A stretch of DNA of 64,000 bases, taken from NCBI GenBank assembly GCA_905250125.1, contig CAJNOL010000287.1, positions 1 through 64,000 on the forward strand. The letters are read 5' to 3'. The position numbers were made by a program, and so were the translations under genes. Below the pieces are notes generated by a model that did not search any database, was not told where the DNA came from, and saw only the letters and a list, made by a program, of their open reading frames with translations. Positions 37,381-51,206 of the stretch are shown here, in pieces. Positions within the stretch are counted from its first letter, which is position 1. Every line of letters begins with the position of its first letter. The stretch comes from Rotaria sordida (Eukaryota > Rotifera > Eurotatoria > Philodinida > Philodinidae).

Positions 37381-40330
37381 TTATGATGATTTAAAAATGA
37401 TTTTTATTTATTTATTTTATGATTGGAAAAGATCAGAAGAAAAATCGAGTGAGATACAGAAATTTTTCTTTTGTTGTCCTACAAAATTCAAATCTATTTA
37501 AAGATTCGTCTTAGAAAAACTTAAATATAGAATAGATTTGACTTTTATCGTTTTCTTTTTCTCTTATATGTTCATAACAAGATTAATAAAGGATGATCTT
37601 CAAGTTCCGAAGTATATTTTATTGTTAAAAAATTAAGATGATCAAATTTTTGATGAACAATAATTAGGTTGTTGTATTTTTATGCTTGATTAAATAGAAA
37701 AATCATTCATATGGTATCATAAAGAAAAAAAAGTCATCACTCATTGAACGATGTCATATGAATGATTTTTGTTTTTTAATTAAAGTTCATACATTTGAAT
37801 TATTTTTAAAAAGAAAATAATTATAATTCGAACTATCAAAAGATGTTTTTGTTAATGAAAATTTTGACATTGAAGTATGATTAAATAATACAATCATACG
37901 TTTAATTTACACGTTCTTTTGTTTCAGTGTAACTAATGTACCGTTTTTTTTTCAACTCCTTCAATAAACACATGTATGGCCAATCTACTCTCATTATTTT
38001 CAAACGTATTAACAAGGTCATTTTTTAGATTAGAAATTTATTATGCATTTGGTTTTATTTATTCATGCATTTAGTATGAAGTAACTAATATTCATAAAAC
38101 TTGTGCGCATTGTCTTTATACTCGAATAACCTGGTTACTGAAGAAAATAATGTAAAATATTAAAATAAGCATATTTGATGTTTAGCTCAAGATTGTATTA
38201 TTACACATGTTTTCTATAAGGCAAAAGAAATTGATTTTCACGTATATATTAGATACAAAAGGATAGAAAAGAAAAAAAATAACATGATCAAAAGATGCTT
38301 CAAGTAGGAAATCATTAAATATCAGCTGTGTCATATGGTTTAATATTTATCATAAGAAATCACCTGTCTAAAAAATCGTAGAAAGTGATTTGATGAATTA
38401 ATAAGCGCTATAGTTTCATTTCTAATATTTTTATTCTCACTTATATAAGATTGTTTAACACAATGATTCATAAATCATTATAATAATAAAACAATTGATC
38501 ATCTCGATTATATTTTACTATTTATCAGGAGTATTAATAATTGATATTCAATGTTGAAAAATTCTGGTATATAGTGCACTTCGGTTTTTTTCATTCATTG
38601 ATCGTATGGTTATCATTTAGTATATCCTGAAAGTTTTAGATATAAACAGCGTGGAGTCGTTAAAAAATAAAGTGACAATCTTGTTTACTGAAGATTCATC
38701 AAAGATCACGAATATTTTATCGTAGCCAATAGTCATAATTAGATGTGTGTCTAATGCGAAAAGTTTCGTTCGATTTCGGTATTGGTATAGGTCTAGTAAT
38801 GATTCAAATTAGGATTTTTCTCCGACGAAAATAAGTTATGAACATCAATAAATAAATTTGACATTCTATTCAAATGATCATCAAGATTTCTTTTGAAACT
38901 GAACATTTTTCCCTGACATATTCGAGATTTGATTCACATTTTTTTTTATAGTGTATATTAACAATATGAGAAACATTGAGTAATGACCTTTTCTTTTCTT
39001 ATATCACAGGCGAAATATTTTCAATGATAAAATAACATTGAAATAGATAAAATTATTAATATATATTAGTTTTTCAAATATGTATTACAATAAAAAAAAA
39101 GAAACTATGTAAATAATTTATTTGCTATTGGTTACAAAAATTAAGTCATGATTAAGTAATATAATTATTTGACTTACATCCTAATGTTTTGTTAATTTAA
39201 TTTCAATTCTTATTAATATGATTAATAGAAACATTTGTACTATTGATAATCTATTTTTGTTTGTTATATTCTACGCTTTTTAGTTTTTCATCGTATGATA
39301 CACTATCTTGTTTTATTACAATCATTTGATTTGGATCGTTGTTGAGATGATTATTATCTTTATAGATTTGCTTGTCATTCTGAAAAATAAATTGATCATT
39401 TTTTTTTTCATATTGTATCTTATTTGGTGTCTAATATAAATTTAAAACAAATTGTTTGTTTTTAAAAAATACAATTCAACAAAAATTTATGTTTAAAAAA
39501 AAGAAATTTAAACATTTTATTTACAAAATTTTGATGAAAATATAATAGTAGAAAAATAACTGTGACCAGTGTTAGAAGAATCATCGTTGTAAATAAAATT
39601 TGATAAATAAATTGATATTGTTCATTTTATTTTTGATTAAGTAATCATTTTGGTATCGGTTTCATAATAATTGTAATCAATGTAAATTGTATAATTACGG
39701 ACGATATGTTCTATGTTTAATAACCGAATATAATTAAATGCATCATTGCTACTATCAATTGGGAGGCTTGCAGACATGCTTCATTGCTTATAAGAATGAT
39801 TATATATTTTTCTTCATTGTTCATTCATCTAAATCGTTTGGTCACTGAATATCGAAAGATAAATGGCGAAGACATTACTAGATTCACTAGATTGGTCTTC
39901 GAACTGATAATATCGAATCTGACGAACTCTAATGGTCTAAGAAATGTGTACGATGCACTACTTATCGGATATAAAAAATCGGAAAAAAGCATTTCTTATC
40001 TTTGAGGCGGCTATCCGACGTCGACTAGAAAATTTCATTGAGAATATCAAAGTACCATTTAAACGGGTCGAAAAATTTTCAACTCGACAGGCTCTACTCG
40101 TCACGACCATTGTATGCTTTTCAAAATCTACTTGGACATCTTAAACGCAACCCTCTCCTTTCCAGGATCTCTTGAGAACGACTAATCAGAAAATTTTGAA
40201 TTTTACAAAGCAAGTAAATCTCGACGAGTAGAACAAAACTTGCCATAGACTCTAAATTCCTGGATGTTGTCGTCCATGAGATACTTTGGAATCACTATGA
40301 TCCCAATTTTCATCCCCGTTTCTCTGAAAT
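37381..40330. other. Gene-poor AT-rich region
   Basis: Mostly featureless. A patch at about 39840-40140 has more balanced composition and short open frames (for example LVTEYRKINGEDITRFTR and LVFELIISNLTNSNGL), which may be a decayed gene or element fragment. No splice structure or homology that I can name. Confidence 0.4.
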
Positions 40331-40592
40331 ACTATATTCGATAGAGCTGAAAATTTACTGCCTGACACTAGACACTGTTTTAGGACGGGTGTCTTTTTAC
40401 TTTTTTTTATCTTTCGAATAAAAAAGTCAAAATATCGAAAGTATCTTAAGAAATATATGTTCCTTGGAATCGAACTTTTTTGTAAGAGCTACTAAAAATT
40501 AGTAGAACAATATTTTTTGAAACAAAAATAAACACCCATCCCAAACAGTGTATAATATATGTGAAAAAGTTTCAACTCGATCGGACATATTA
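40331..40592. mobile_element. Inverted-repeat element (MITE), about 260 nt
   Basis: Left end with CGATAGAGCTGAAAATTT and ACACTGTTTTAGGACGGGTGT; right end carries the inverse (ACACCCATCCCAAACAGTGT and AAGTTTCAACTCGATCGG). Terminal repeats about 60 nt with mismatches. Non-coding interior. Confidence 0.65.
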
Positions 40593-42650
40593 GGCCGCAG
40601 AAACGGAAGCATTTTTGCTCTTTTTTTTTGTTTTCATGAGAAAGTTGGTTTGAGAAAAAAGAGAAACAATATATAGTTTTCGCTTTTTGCGTTACGTAAA
40701 TTTAAAATTTTTAACGTTTAAAGACAATTTTTGGATCCAAAAATGTACGCAGTAAATAGGTACTACTTCAGACTATACAATGACCACAAAAAAAATCAAC
40801 AATGTTGGATGACGAAAGAGGAGAATGTACCCTTAATAACCATGTTTTGTTAACAAAGCACAATATTTTAATTTTCATGATGATGATTTAAACAGTAAAA
40901 AGAAAAGAAAATTTTAAATTCTATTGTAAATCTAATTAAGTTAACTATTATATTTTAAGACAACTATATTATAAACATTGGTAGTTAGTAAGAAAGCCAT
41001 ATGAAACATTTTATCTATTAGTTCACTTGTTCTCTATATTTGGTCACAATCAAGAATTTACATTCATTCATTTCATATATTGATTTAAAAGTTTTCACAA
41101 ATTCAAAGTTAATCAGCTAGAAACAAAATACTATGTCTAAAAATTAGTCTAGACAGATTCATATGGATTCTTATTGGTTAATTCAAAATTCATATTAAAA
41201 TATATCATTAGTTTGATTATGTGAAGAACTACGATAATTCTGACATTTAATTCATCATGCAGATTAAATGGGATAATATTATTTTCTTTTTTGGGGTCAT
41301 TTCAATATACTATAAGAAAATCATTTTATAGAGAATTTTTTGCTCATCAAAATTGTTTCGTTTGTTTTTCAAATAAATTTTTCGTGTTGGAGCAAAGTTT
41401 AAGATAAAAACGCTTGTTCAATTGTTTCACCGCTATTTTCAATTTTCTGCATATTTCTATCAATTTGTATAAATCTTTTGCTCACGACGACTAATAAAAA
41501 GAAATAACGTGATTAACATCGAGATATAGGGAATTTTGTGCTTTTCACTTCTACAAACTTTTCAAGGTTCCTGTTATAATCATTTATGAGCAAAAAAGAA
41601 CTTGCAATTAAAATCTACTAATATTTTTCTACGCATATTGGGAAAATATGTTTTCCAAAGTGAGACTTAGTGTATAAAATAGTCACTCTCGTTCTGTCGA
41701 ATGTTGAATTTAATTTTAAACAAAATGTTGTGACTGCTAAGTTGCAGAGTTGTATCAAAATAAAAAGAAAAAGTAAACAACTATGTAATCCTATCAGACA
41801 AGGCCTTTTTTCTCAGTTTTTACTTCATGATTATTCTTGCAAATATTTCTTCTGAAATATATATCAAAATATGCATCGTTTTTCTATTGTTTTCACAGTT
41901 GCAGTTGCACGATTAAATGAATTTTAACATTTTAAATTTTGCTCCAACAAAAAGAACTTATTTGAAAAACGAGTGCAACAGTTTTGTAAAGCGAAAAATT
42001 CTTTATCGAATAATTTTCTGAAAATGTGTCTGAGTGTCTAAAAATAAAAGCAGAAAATAATATTATTCTGTTTAATCTACGCCACCCGTTAGTTATTTGA
42101 GAATATTCTCTTAAATCGATTTTCAAGATGCATTAAAATTTATGTAACACAATTCTTCAATTGTTTGAATATTTTTCTTTTTCGAACTTGACTATAAAAG
42201 AATCCATTTGAATCGAAAAATAATGTTTATAGAAGTAACATAACTCATTATGGCCATGTATTTATTAGAAGATCAAGAATTCTTTTAATAATTTAGCACT
42301 ATACTAATATTCACACATTTTCTATAGAATAGAATAGAGTTATTTAGCAACATACTTCAATGTGTTCATTTCTTATCTTATTAAACAAGTATCAAATTAC
42401 GTAACAAATTATTATAGTAGGCTGAAACAATTGAAGTGACTTGTCAAAAAGGAAAAAGAATACAACTTCCGATATGACTTATTGTATACAAAATCTCTTT
42501 TTCTTTTCAATAAATTAACAATTGAAAAAAAAATTTAAACTATTTTAATGAATTCAATTCAATTATAAAGATCATTCGGTTAATAAAACTTTATAGAAAA
42601 AAAATTCAAAAACACAACATTATTGACAAAATGATTTTTTCTTTCGTTCA
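40593..42650. other. Gene-poor AT-rich region
   Basis: No exon, RNA gene or repeat recognised. Confidence 0.5.
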
Positions 42651-42884
42651 TCAAAGATCATAGTTCTTTTGTTTCTTTAACAGACATTGTTCTTGATAGG
42701 ATTCCTCTATGTCTGCACATGACGTGAGCAATGACATTCTTAGTAGTTGTTGCCTCAAGAGATTGAGTTGTCCATATTGATGACATATCTCGTCTTATCC
42801 TATGAGAATCATTGACACATAAGCAATTTCTTTTTCTTTTCGAACCGCCATCGCCTTAAGCTCATCATCATTCTCACTTGACAT
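42651..42884 (-). pseudogene. Small ORF broken by one in-frame stop
   Basis: From ATG 42884 the frame reads MSSENDDELKAMAVRKEK and EIAYVSMILIG, then a TAA, then continues with a plausible helical peptide (HQYGQLNLLRQQLLRMSLL, SCADIEESYQEQCLLKKQKN) to a TGA at 42653-42651: 78 codons in all. Base composition is distinctly less AT-rich than the flanks, which argues for past or present coding. A hidden splice at the TCATAG|G before the stop would change frame and give a different, less protein-like reading. No family recognised. Could be a decayed gene, or an assembly error. Confidence 0.35.
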
Positions 42885-45536
42885 CGTCCAGCTGTTCTGT
42901 CCGTAATTTAATATATGTATCATTTTGATTAACTAATTATAACAATATTTTTTTTTCGTAACTCAACTAAGAAAAAAAAATGTCATATAAATAGTCCAAT
43001 AATTAGAAATAGAATAATTATTATGAAGTTCTAGACATTATTCTATATAAAAAAAAAAAACAAAACATAATCTTTCTTTGCTTACATACTATTGAATAAA
43101 GAGACTTTTCTTCTTTGAAGAAAAATCAAATTAAAATACGGTAGAACGACATTCAATATTTGTCAAACACCTAACACGTTCAACAAACATGTTCATTTCA
43201 TTATAAACATAATAGAAGAAAAAAAAAATTCTTTGTTAGACAATTTTTTCTTGAATAGAAGGAAAACAAAGATTCTTTTTAAGTTAAATTCATTGGTATG
43301 TGTTATTCCCTGCTGTGTTCAATCTCTACCCTACACGATACACAAACATAAGCATATGTTCACATTGTTCAACACATGTATAAAAAAAGAGAAAGAAAGA
43401 TTAGATGGTCTATTCGACTGATCTACACTCCACAACATACATATATATATATAATAAGGTGTGTATATATGTAAAAGAAAAAGATCGTCTTACATGACAC
43501 TACAGGTGTCCATATTTTTTCAACTTTCTATGAAAAGACATTTTTTTTTTGTTTTAAAGGAATGACCTCTTTTATTTGTTCGTATATGTGTGAGTTGACC
43601 TTCTCTCGAAGAGAACGAGACTAATTCCATATAATAAAGTAGAACGAGAGAGATGATAGAAAAAAGTGTTCTGTTTCTTTTTTTTTTTTTACTACTTGAC
43701 AAATATTGAATTAGAGAAATAGATGATATATTGAACGAAGTATGAGAAAGGACAATTCTTCTTCGTCTTCTTTTTTTTTTATCTATTAAGCTTTTCGATT
43801 TTAATTATCATTGGATACTTTTGTGTATCATTTTCCTTTTTTCTTTTTTTCTATCCTATCTTAAAGGAAATAGATGATGATTTGAGCAAGGCTAAATGTA
43901 GAGTCCTTTCATCATCTTCATGACACATCAACTTTGTGCACATGCGCAACAGATTATTCTTTTCCTCTCTTTTTTTTTGCATAATCATGTGCAAAAGTAT
44001 AAAAAAAAAAGTTCAATGAAGCGAATATGATGGAAAAATAATGAGTAGTATCAATGAAATTATTTAATGTCACTTTCAAAAATTCAGGTAAGTTTTATTA
44101 ATGAATATATAAATTTGTTCATTAACTATTTATTAGTTTATAGTTAAAGAACAAGACATCAATCAAATATTTGTTTTTTTATTTGTAAACCCGATGTTTG
44201 AATGACTTCTTTATCGTTTATTTTATATTATATTGATTACATCATTCGAATATCTTTGAATGAAAAAAGAAAAGAAATATTTTAGTTTTAAAGAATATTG
44301 AATAACTTTTATGTAAATTTTTTTATATATATACCAATCGATGGACTAAATGATAGAGATTAAAATCTTTACACATTAATGTTTGCATGTATGTTCATTT
44401 TTAGTGAAAAGATAACGAAGAGTAAGAATTCTTTTTCTTTTTTGTCAAAATAATGATATAAGATGTGTTGAAGAGTTCATTTAGTCTAATTAGATGATTA
44501 CATAATTATGGCGAGTTCATTCTTCGCATTTCTGCTGTTTTTTTTTCGATAGATGTCCAGACATTAGTTTATACTATGTGGATCGAATAACAAATAGGAT
44601 TAGATCAATGTGTATAAAAAAAGAAAAACGAGAAATAGATGTGCCTTTGAGCATCGACCATCGGCTTAGCATAGACGATAAAGATTATGTATCACGTTGT
44701 TTATTCGAAATAAATTTTTCGTTTCGATTGATATGCCCTTGGCTTATTTTGATCTTGTGCTAATGAAAGGGTTGTCACATGTCATTAGTTGTTAATTGAA
44801 GGATGCACATTAATACTCATATGATGATAAACGATTGTTCAATTGTATAAGTGAATGTTAAGGAAATGACCTTCAGGCAAAACATTTATGTACGCTTTAA
44901 ATGACAAGTCTTTTGCTTTTCTTTTTTTTTTTTGTTGCTTTTATCGATTCAATAGAAATAAATCAATCATTGATATTCTTTCTTCATATTTTTACATAAT
45001 ATTCATCGAACTCTAGTTTTATTATCTTTCATATGTGATGACAAGAACTTTTCAACAATATGAACTTGTGCAGTGATAAGGGCTAGTATATTGATCATTG
45101 ATCATTCAATAGTTCTTTTCTTTTTTTTTTTTGTTGCTTCTCTCTTATACGTAATCGTGAGGAAAAAAAAAAGAAAGAATTGTATTCTTCTTATCGAATG
45201 TCAATGAAAGGAAAAAAGTCATATTTATTCTATTGTATGAATAAAAAGTATCAGAGTTAAGTTTAATTGAAAGTACTAACTAAGAAAATATCGATTTTCT
45301 TGTTCTTTGTTTTTTCATTGTTTGCTCAAACTAAAAAGATGTTACTATGTTGAGTAACATTTTAATAAAAATTCTTTTATAGTATGAAACAAAATGAAGG
45401 TCAGTATTTTATTTAAGTATATGATAATAACAATGTTTAGTTTATAGCTTGTCGATTTGTTTCTATGAAAATGCTTTTTAATAGTAGTGGAAGATAATGT
45501 TTTTGACATTGAATTATGATAATTTCAGTTTTTTAG
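42885..45536. other. Intergenic, upstream of the single-pass membrane protein
   Basis: AT-rich with long homopolymers. No exon or repeat supported. An untranslated first exon for the next gene may lie here, because that gene's ATG follows directly after a TTTTTTAG. Confidence 0.45.
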
Positions 45537-47818
45537 ATGACGAATGATGGTTTCCGTCGTCTTCCTCCACCACCATTATTTACAATACGTCCGCCACCTA
45601 AGCCGCCAGGATCTTTGTTTGAAAATTTTCAAACAATTGAAATTTTAAATGGTCAATGTGTACGACCATCATTAAATATTCTTAATATTTCATCTTCTTC
45701 TTCAACAATTCTTCATAAACATGAAGAAACAAATAATTGGTTAAATATTTTTCTTCTTATTGTGGCTGTATTTAGTGTTATTTTGTGTATTATTATTGCT
45801 ATATTTATTTTTATTTGTCTTAAGTATAAATGAATATTTATTGATTTTATCTCACAAAAAAAAAACTAAAAAAATGTTTTTTTTTTGTTAATTTAGAAAA
45901 TTAAGAAAAGAAGAAAAGCAATATAAAAATTGTATTATGTCTGGTTCATTGACATCGAGAAGTCATCATCGACATCATCATATTGATGGGTGTACTAGAA
46001 CAAGTGAACATTACAAGGTAATATAATGCTTTCTAATTGATTAAATATTCAAGGTCAAATATATTATATTAGTTGAAGAGGAAAAACACTTTAGAAAATG
46101 AAGTATGTATATGTTAAAGATTTTAGACAAGTGTGAATTATTTTACACAGTTATTTTTCTTTTTTTATCAATCAATCTCATATAGATATTGATAATAGAC
46201 ACTCACTAACGATAAAATCAATAACAGCTGAATTTTTTTCTCTATGAAATTTTTTTTTCACAACTTGATGAAATGAAAATTTAAAACGTTCAACTTTCTC
46301 AATTAGTTTTCTATGTAAATCATTAAAAATACGAATCGGAGATTTTTAAATTTTTGATATAAAAAATAAGAGAGCGTTTCTAAGTGTCAAATTTGCTTTT
46401 GAATCGCGACTATGTACATCATATAAGTTCTAATAAGCTATGAATGTTCTGAAAAGAGTTCGAATAAATAGCTTATTGCTGACGTGATACTGTATGTTAC
46501 GGTATTTTTAGCATAATATCATGGCCTTCCTCTGGAGCCCATCGGATCGAAAAATTTCAGACGCAGAATCGACCCACTTGGAGTTCAGGATCAATCCGAT
46601 GGACTCTATCCTCTCACGAACATTAGGAAAACTGAATTGCGAATTTCAACTTGAAACTTTGTATAGAAACACACCTTAATGAGAATAGTTTATTGTAAAA
46701 GTTTTAGATCTTTTGATTGCTTTTATCCTAAGATATGACTATGATAAAAGCATGGTTTTTCCATGCTGCTCATATATAATGGCAAATTCAGACGTTCTTA
46801 TTTCAAAATAGGCGAAATTAAAAAATCTGAAACTTTCACAATAAATTACTCTTGTCAAGATCTGTCTCTGTGCAAAGTTTCAAATCGAAAGTCGAAATTC
46901 AATTTTCCGAGTGTTCATGAGGAGAACCATGATATTCTGCTAAAAAACACAGCATCTACATAGCAATGAGCTATTAATTCTAACTTCTCTCAAGGTATTC
47001 ATAGTTCATTAGAACCTAGATAATATACATAGTTCTGTTCATTCCGAAGATTTAAATAGTAGAATAAAGTATCATCGTTACGATAAAATTAGTTTACCTG
47101 TCATGTTAAATTAAATCTGAAATCAGTGATATTAGAACGAAAAAAAAAAATCAACAGTTAAAACATGATAAAATATTAGAAAAGATTTCTAATAATATTA
47201 ATTCAAATCATTTTGATAATATGTTTTATTTTATCTTTCTAGTGTACACCTAACACATCTAATTGTTGTGATGACTATTATTCTCATCAATTAATACCAA
47301 TGAAAGGCACTTCTTCTCATTGTATGCTAAAATCAAGTGAAGCTCTTCGATGTTCAACATTAGGAAATATTATCAATGATGAAGATACTCCACAAAATCA
47401 TCAATATGAATATATACCTGAATACATGTTAACAATGAGTCGTCATCGTCATCCTTCAATAGTTTGTCATCATTCACATCAATTATATCATCAAACAAAT
47501 AATACCTGTAATTTACCCTATACTAGTTTTTCTCGATCATATCTTATGCCTCAAGGAGTAACAACAACAACAAGTACAAGTGAAAGTAGTCAATGCACAT
47601 GTTCATCTCCACCTTCAACAAAAGTTGTTCAAGAAGAATCATCAACACCTTTACTTGCTCCAACAATATTCAAAGAATCTCATAAAGGAGAGACTTCATC
47701 ACCAAAATCAATGATGATTGGATGGACAAGAAGAAATTCATCTTCATCAACCAAACGAAAAATAACTCAACAACAATACAGTTTTCTAACTCAATTACGT
47801 AAATCGTCGTTACTATAA
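45537..47818 (+). CDS. Single-pass membrane protein with proline-rich N-terminus and His/Ser-rich tail
   Basis: Three exons (45537-45823, 45897-46017, 47243-47818) join to 327 aa. The N-terminus is proline-rich (RRLPPPPLFTIRPPPKPPG). One hydrophobic span of about 25 residues (NIFLLIVAVFSVILCIIIAI and onward) is followed by a basic stop-transfer stretch (KKLRKEEKQYK). There is no signal peptide, so a type III (N-out) or reverse orientation is possible. The long tail is rich in His, Ser and Thr with scattered cysteines (SNCCDDYYSH, QCTCSSPPS), and ends RKSSLL, a possible but unproven PDZ-like end. No enzyme motif. I do not recognise the family. ATG 45537 abuts a TTTTTTAG, so an upstream exon is possible. 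Intron 2 (1.2 kb) holds a family A element. Confidence 0.75.
46371..47050. repeat. Family A foldback element, copy 3 (inside intron 2 of the membrane protein gene)
   Basis: Left end GAGCGTTTCTAAGTGTCAAA, then GCTTATTGCTGACGTGATAC; right end with GCAATGAGCTATTAATTC and CATAGTTCATTAGAACCTAG. Centre matches copy 1 (GAGAATAGTTTATTGTAAAA, CATGCTGCTCATATATAA). About 110 nt near 46525-46620 lacks a counterpart in copy 1, so this copy may carry its own small insertion. Confidence 0.72.
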
Positions 47819-48637
47819 TGATTGTGTTGAGATTAAACGCAGTGATTTATTATTTTTTCTGTTTCTTGCTTTTATTAAAATCTATGATTCATTTAGAATA
47901 TTATTCTTAATTTTTCAGTTTTTGAATGATTGATGACATCACATCACTGTCCGTAGCTTTCTACAGAAAGAGTTTCTATTGTAACTAATGTTGTATGTTT
48001 GTTCATACGACCTCCGGTTGCCGCAGTACTCATAAGAACGACCGGTATACCTGAAGTAGATTACTGATCAGATAACAATTATCGGTATTAGGCATGCACC
48101 GGATCCGAACTTAGGCTTGATGTTTGGAACGAACGGTTTGTGTTCGGACTGGGATTCAGTTTCGGAAACTATCCAACCAATTTAGACAGTGTCGGATATT
48201 TTGGTAATTGCCCAGGCATTTCTTGAGGAATATGGACAATCATAGAAGTACCCTAAGGTTCGGTTAAGTTTGAGTTCGGATATTTCTAAACATTGTTGAC
48301 TTTTTTTTAGTATGCTTGCATACCTTCGATTTTTGGATCATTTATTTCATTCTATGTAGATCTATCAGAGCCAAGCCTAAAATCCTTTGTTTTAACGTAC
48401 TACTACTTCCTTTTATTAATTGAATGAAAATGATTGCAGTCAAGAGAGAACCCGAACGTTCGGGTTCAATGCTTATCTAATCAGTATACCATGGCAGAAT
48501 GGCGGTCAGAGTATAGTCAGCTATTTAAGTTTCAAACTAACGCCGGTTGAATGCCGGTATACCGCTGAAATAGCGCACATTATATCGAACGATCTGTCGG
48601 CAGTTGTTGCCCAGTTTGAATCACACGGAACTGCTTT
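47819..48637. other. Intergenic, with a patch of diverged repeat-like sequence
   Basis: 48090-48300 is richer in G and C and has repeated TTCGGA/TTCGGT motifs (TTGTGTTCGGACTGG, AGGTTCGGTTAAGTTTG, GAGTTCGGATATTTC). GCCGGTATACCG-like boxes occur near 48040 and 48550. It looks like the remains of one or more mobile elements. No intact gene. Confidence 0.4.
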
Positions 48638-48829
48638 GCATATTCTTTAAAAAAAATAGTATTGTTTGTATACATACTTTAGATAAAGAGAAGCCTGTAG
48701 ATTACAAGTATTATATTGAAAATCGTCTGAAGCCTTTTATTCATGAAATAATAAAAATTAGAGAAAGTCATAAGATACAAAATCGAAGAAATATTTGTCA
48801 TAGGCCTGAGTTGAGATATGATCTATAGG
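48638..48829 (+). pseudogene. Remnant of a mariner-type transposase
   Basis: The frame reads FKKNSIVCIHTLDKEKPVDY, KYYIENRLKPFIHEIIK and RNICHRPELRYDL, matching the C-terminal part of mariner/SETMAR-type transposases, in which a GKTVD-xx-YYIE-LKPL stretch is followed by a catalytic Asp in HDNARPH. Here the HDN-equivalent reads HRPEL, so the catalytic Asp is gone, and no N-terminal half or terminal repeats remain. The fragment is inactive. Confidence 0.65.
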
Positions 48830-51206
48830 TTTACAAGAAATGAAAGTTACCTCGGTCTAGCAAATCATCTACAGCTGTCTTCCATCAATATCCATTTAGT
48901 CCTTTAATTGCCTATGGTCTCTGTACTCTTTTTCGTTTCTTTCGTTCCTTTACTTTTTAAAATTCTCTTCTTCTTCTTGGTCCTTCTTTTTAATTCATTC
49001 AATTCTTTATCATCGTCTACCGTTTTGAGTGTGAGTGTTAGTGTGGATATGATTCTGTTCTTCCCACACATCCACACCTTCCTACAGATATTAATAAATA
49101 ATCCTCAATACAAAACTGCGGATTTTTATACAAGACGTAATGTGTTAGAATAGCTGTAGACAAATACTATGTCGTTTACAAGTATTGCAGCTTTTTACAC
49201 GCTTAATTGTAATGAATATTGCCTAAACAACATTTATGACATTGGCAATGTTGAATTCCGAGAGAAACGAATTCGAAACAAAAAGAATAAAATAAAAAAA
49301 TCAACAAATACCTTACTCGTTGAATTTCCAAACCAATAAGAGAAAGGTGACATCGAATGATCGAAAATCTCCAAGATAAAATGAGTATTTCGAGCAAAAC
49401 AAAATATTTACGTTCTAAAAAATAAGTATAACAGTGATATTAATAGAAGGATAAGGAATTAAGAGGAGTGAAGGGAGTAAAAGGACTAAAACTACTAATG
49501 GGATACAGATTGTTTGTAGCTGTAAAGGAAGGTCAAACCAGAATAAGTTTGATTTCTTGTGCATTCCTCATACATACTGCATGAATTTTCAGTATTTTGC
49601 CAAACTCTATCATTCAGTTTTATGGGACGTATTTACGCTGGCAAATGATTATCTTTTTCGTCATTGATTTTATCGTATTACGAGACTACGAAAAACGGTG
49701 ACGTATTGATACTGTTTTTCGCTGTCTCATAAGATTAATAGTCGCTTACGACGGTATTTTCTAACTTCACGTCTTTTAAATATTTTATTCTATTTAATTC
49801 ATGTAATTTTCTTTACCGATCTTACTTCCTACAGTTCTTTTTAGAATGTTTTTCCAATTTGACTTCTTTTTATTCATGTGCTCCTTTAAATGCTTTGAAA
49901 TCTTTTTATTTTTTTATTAATTATACTAGATTACGTATCGGTTTTAATACCTAGTTCGCTCACCTAAGCCTCCCTAATAAATCTTTCTAGTTTTAATTAT
50001 CATTAAACTTTTTTTAACAATTAAAACAAACAATCAATTGAAAGTATCATTTGCTTTATATACGAAATGAATAAATTAATAGAGTAACGATACTAATGGG
50101 AAAGAGCGAACAATAGAAATGAAGTCAATAATTCATTTTACTGAAAAAAATAAACAGTATTAGAAGAATGAAGAGAAGTTATGTATGCAGTGACATAGAT
50201 GAATAGTATGATCATATTCTTTCTTCTATAGCCGTTCACCAGGTTAGACGATAAAAGATACAGTTAGCCCGTAAAATAATTTTTTTCCATGAATAATAAA
50301 CATATTCAACAACCAAGATGTGTTTTTGTTAATCTTTGTTATATAATGGTAAGAAATCAAATTTATCAAAGCTTATTTACTAATTGAAATCAATTATGCA
50401 TTGACACAATCAAGGATACGAATGATAACTCAAATAAGATTTTCTTATCATTACGTCCATATGAATTCAAATATTTATAAGTGTTTTGATGTCGATAATA
50501 ACTCAGATCGATCTGTAGACTTGAGATAACCTAGTTAGAAATGAANNNNNNNNNNNNNNNNNNNNNNNNNNNNNNNNNNNNNNNNNNNNNNNNNNNNNNN
50601 NNNNNNNNNNNNNNNNNNNNNNNNNNNNNNNNNNNNNNNNNNNNNATAATGCACGTAGTAAAAGTACTACCAATCAAAAGACAAGTTTTATTTTTCAAGA
50701 TAAAAGTTTATTAAAGAGCCATATATTAAATTTTCGAAATGGAAAAATCTATTGCGACTTTTTTTTTTGTTAATAATTGGTTTATCAAAAGATTACTGGT
50801 ATCTTCAAATAATGCGATACAATAGATTATTTTATTTTTCATTGTACTATTGATTTGACTTATATCGTAGATGTTTTATTTCAGAATTATTTTGAATAGA
50901 TTAATAATGATCCATACTGAAACTATTAAATAGAAATGAATAGAAGAACAATTATATTAAGTATTACTTTGCACATCTCTAATCTATATCAACAGAAGAA
51001 AAGAGAGTCGCTAATGTTGAATGCTCGTATATAGGAAAACATAATAATGCTGGCAAGCGAAGAATACTTATACAATTGGATTAGTAAGAGAATGATTAAA
51101 TAAAAAATGTATCGATCACGTGTAACATGATAGATATAAATAAGAATTGCCACTGTATAGTACAAGAAAAAATAAACAAACAAAAATAAATGTGTATTAT
51201 GTGAAA
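48830..51206. other. Intergenic region with assembly gap
   Basis: AT-rich, no supported exon. Includes the 100-N gap at 50546-50645. Confidence 0.5.
50546..50645. other. Assembly gap (100 N)
   Basis: Exactly 100 N, gap of unknown true length. Confidence 0.99.

Noticed and set aside
39784..40144. Two overlapping frames considered as a small gene
   Set aside because: More balanced composition than the flanks, but no splice structure, conserved motif or consistent start; left as possible decay.
48420..48650. 76-aa frame before the mariner remnant, considered as the transposase N-terminus
   Set aside because: No helix-turn-helix or DDE-region motifs recognisable. Probably unrelated decayed sequence.
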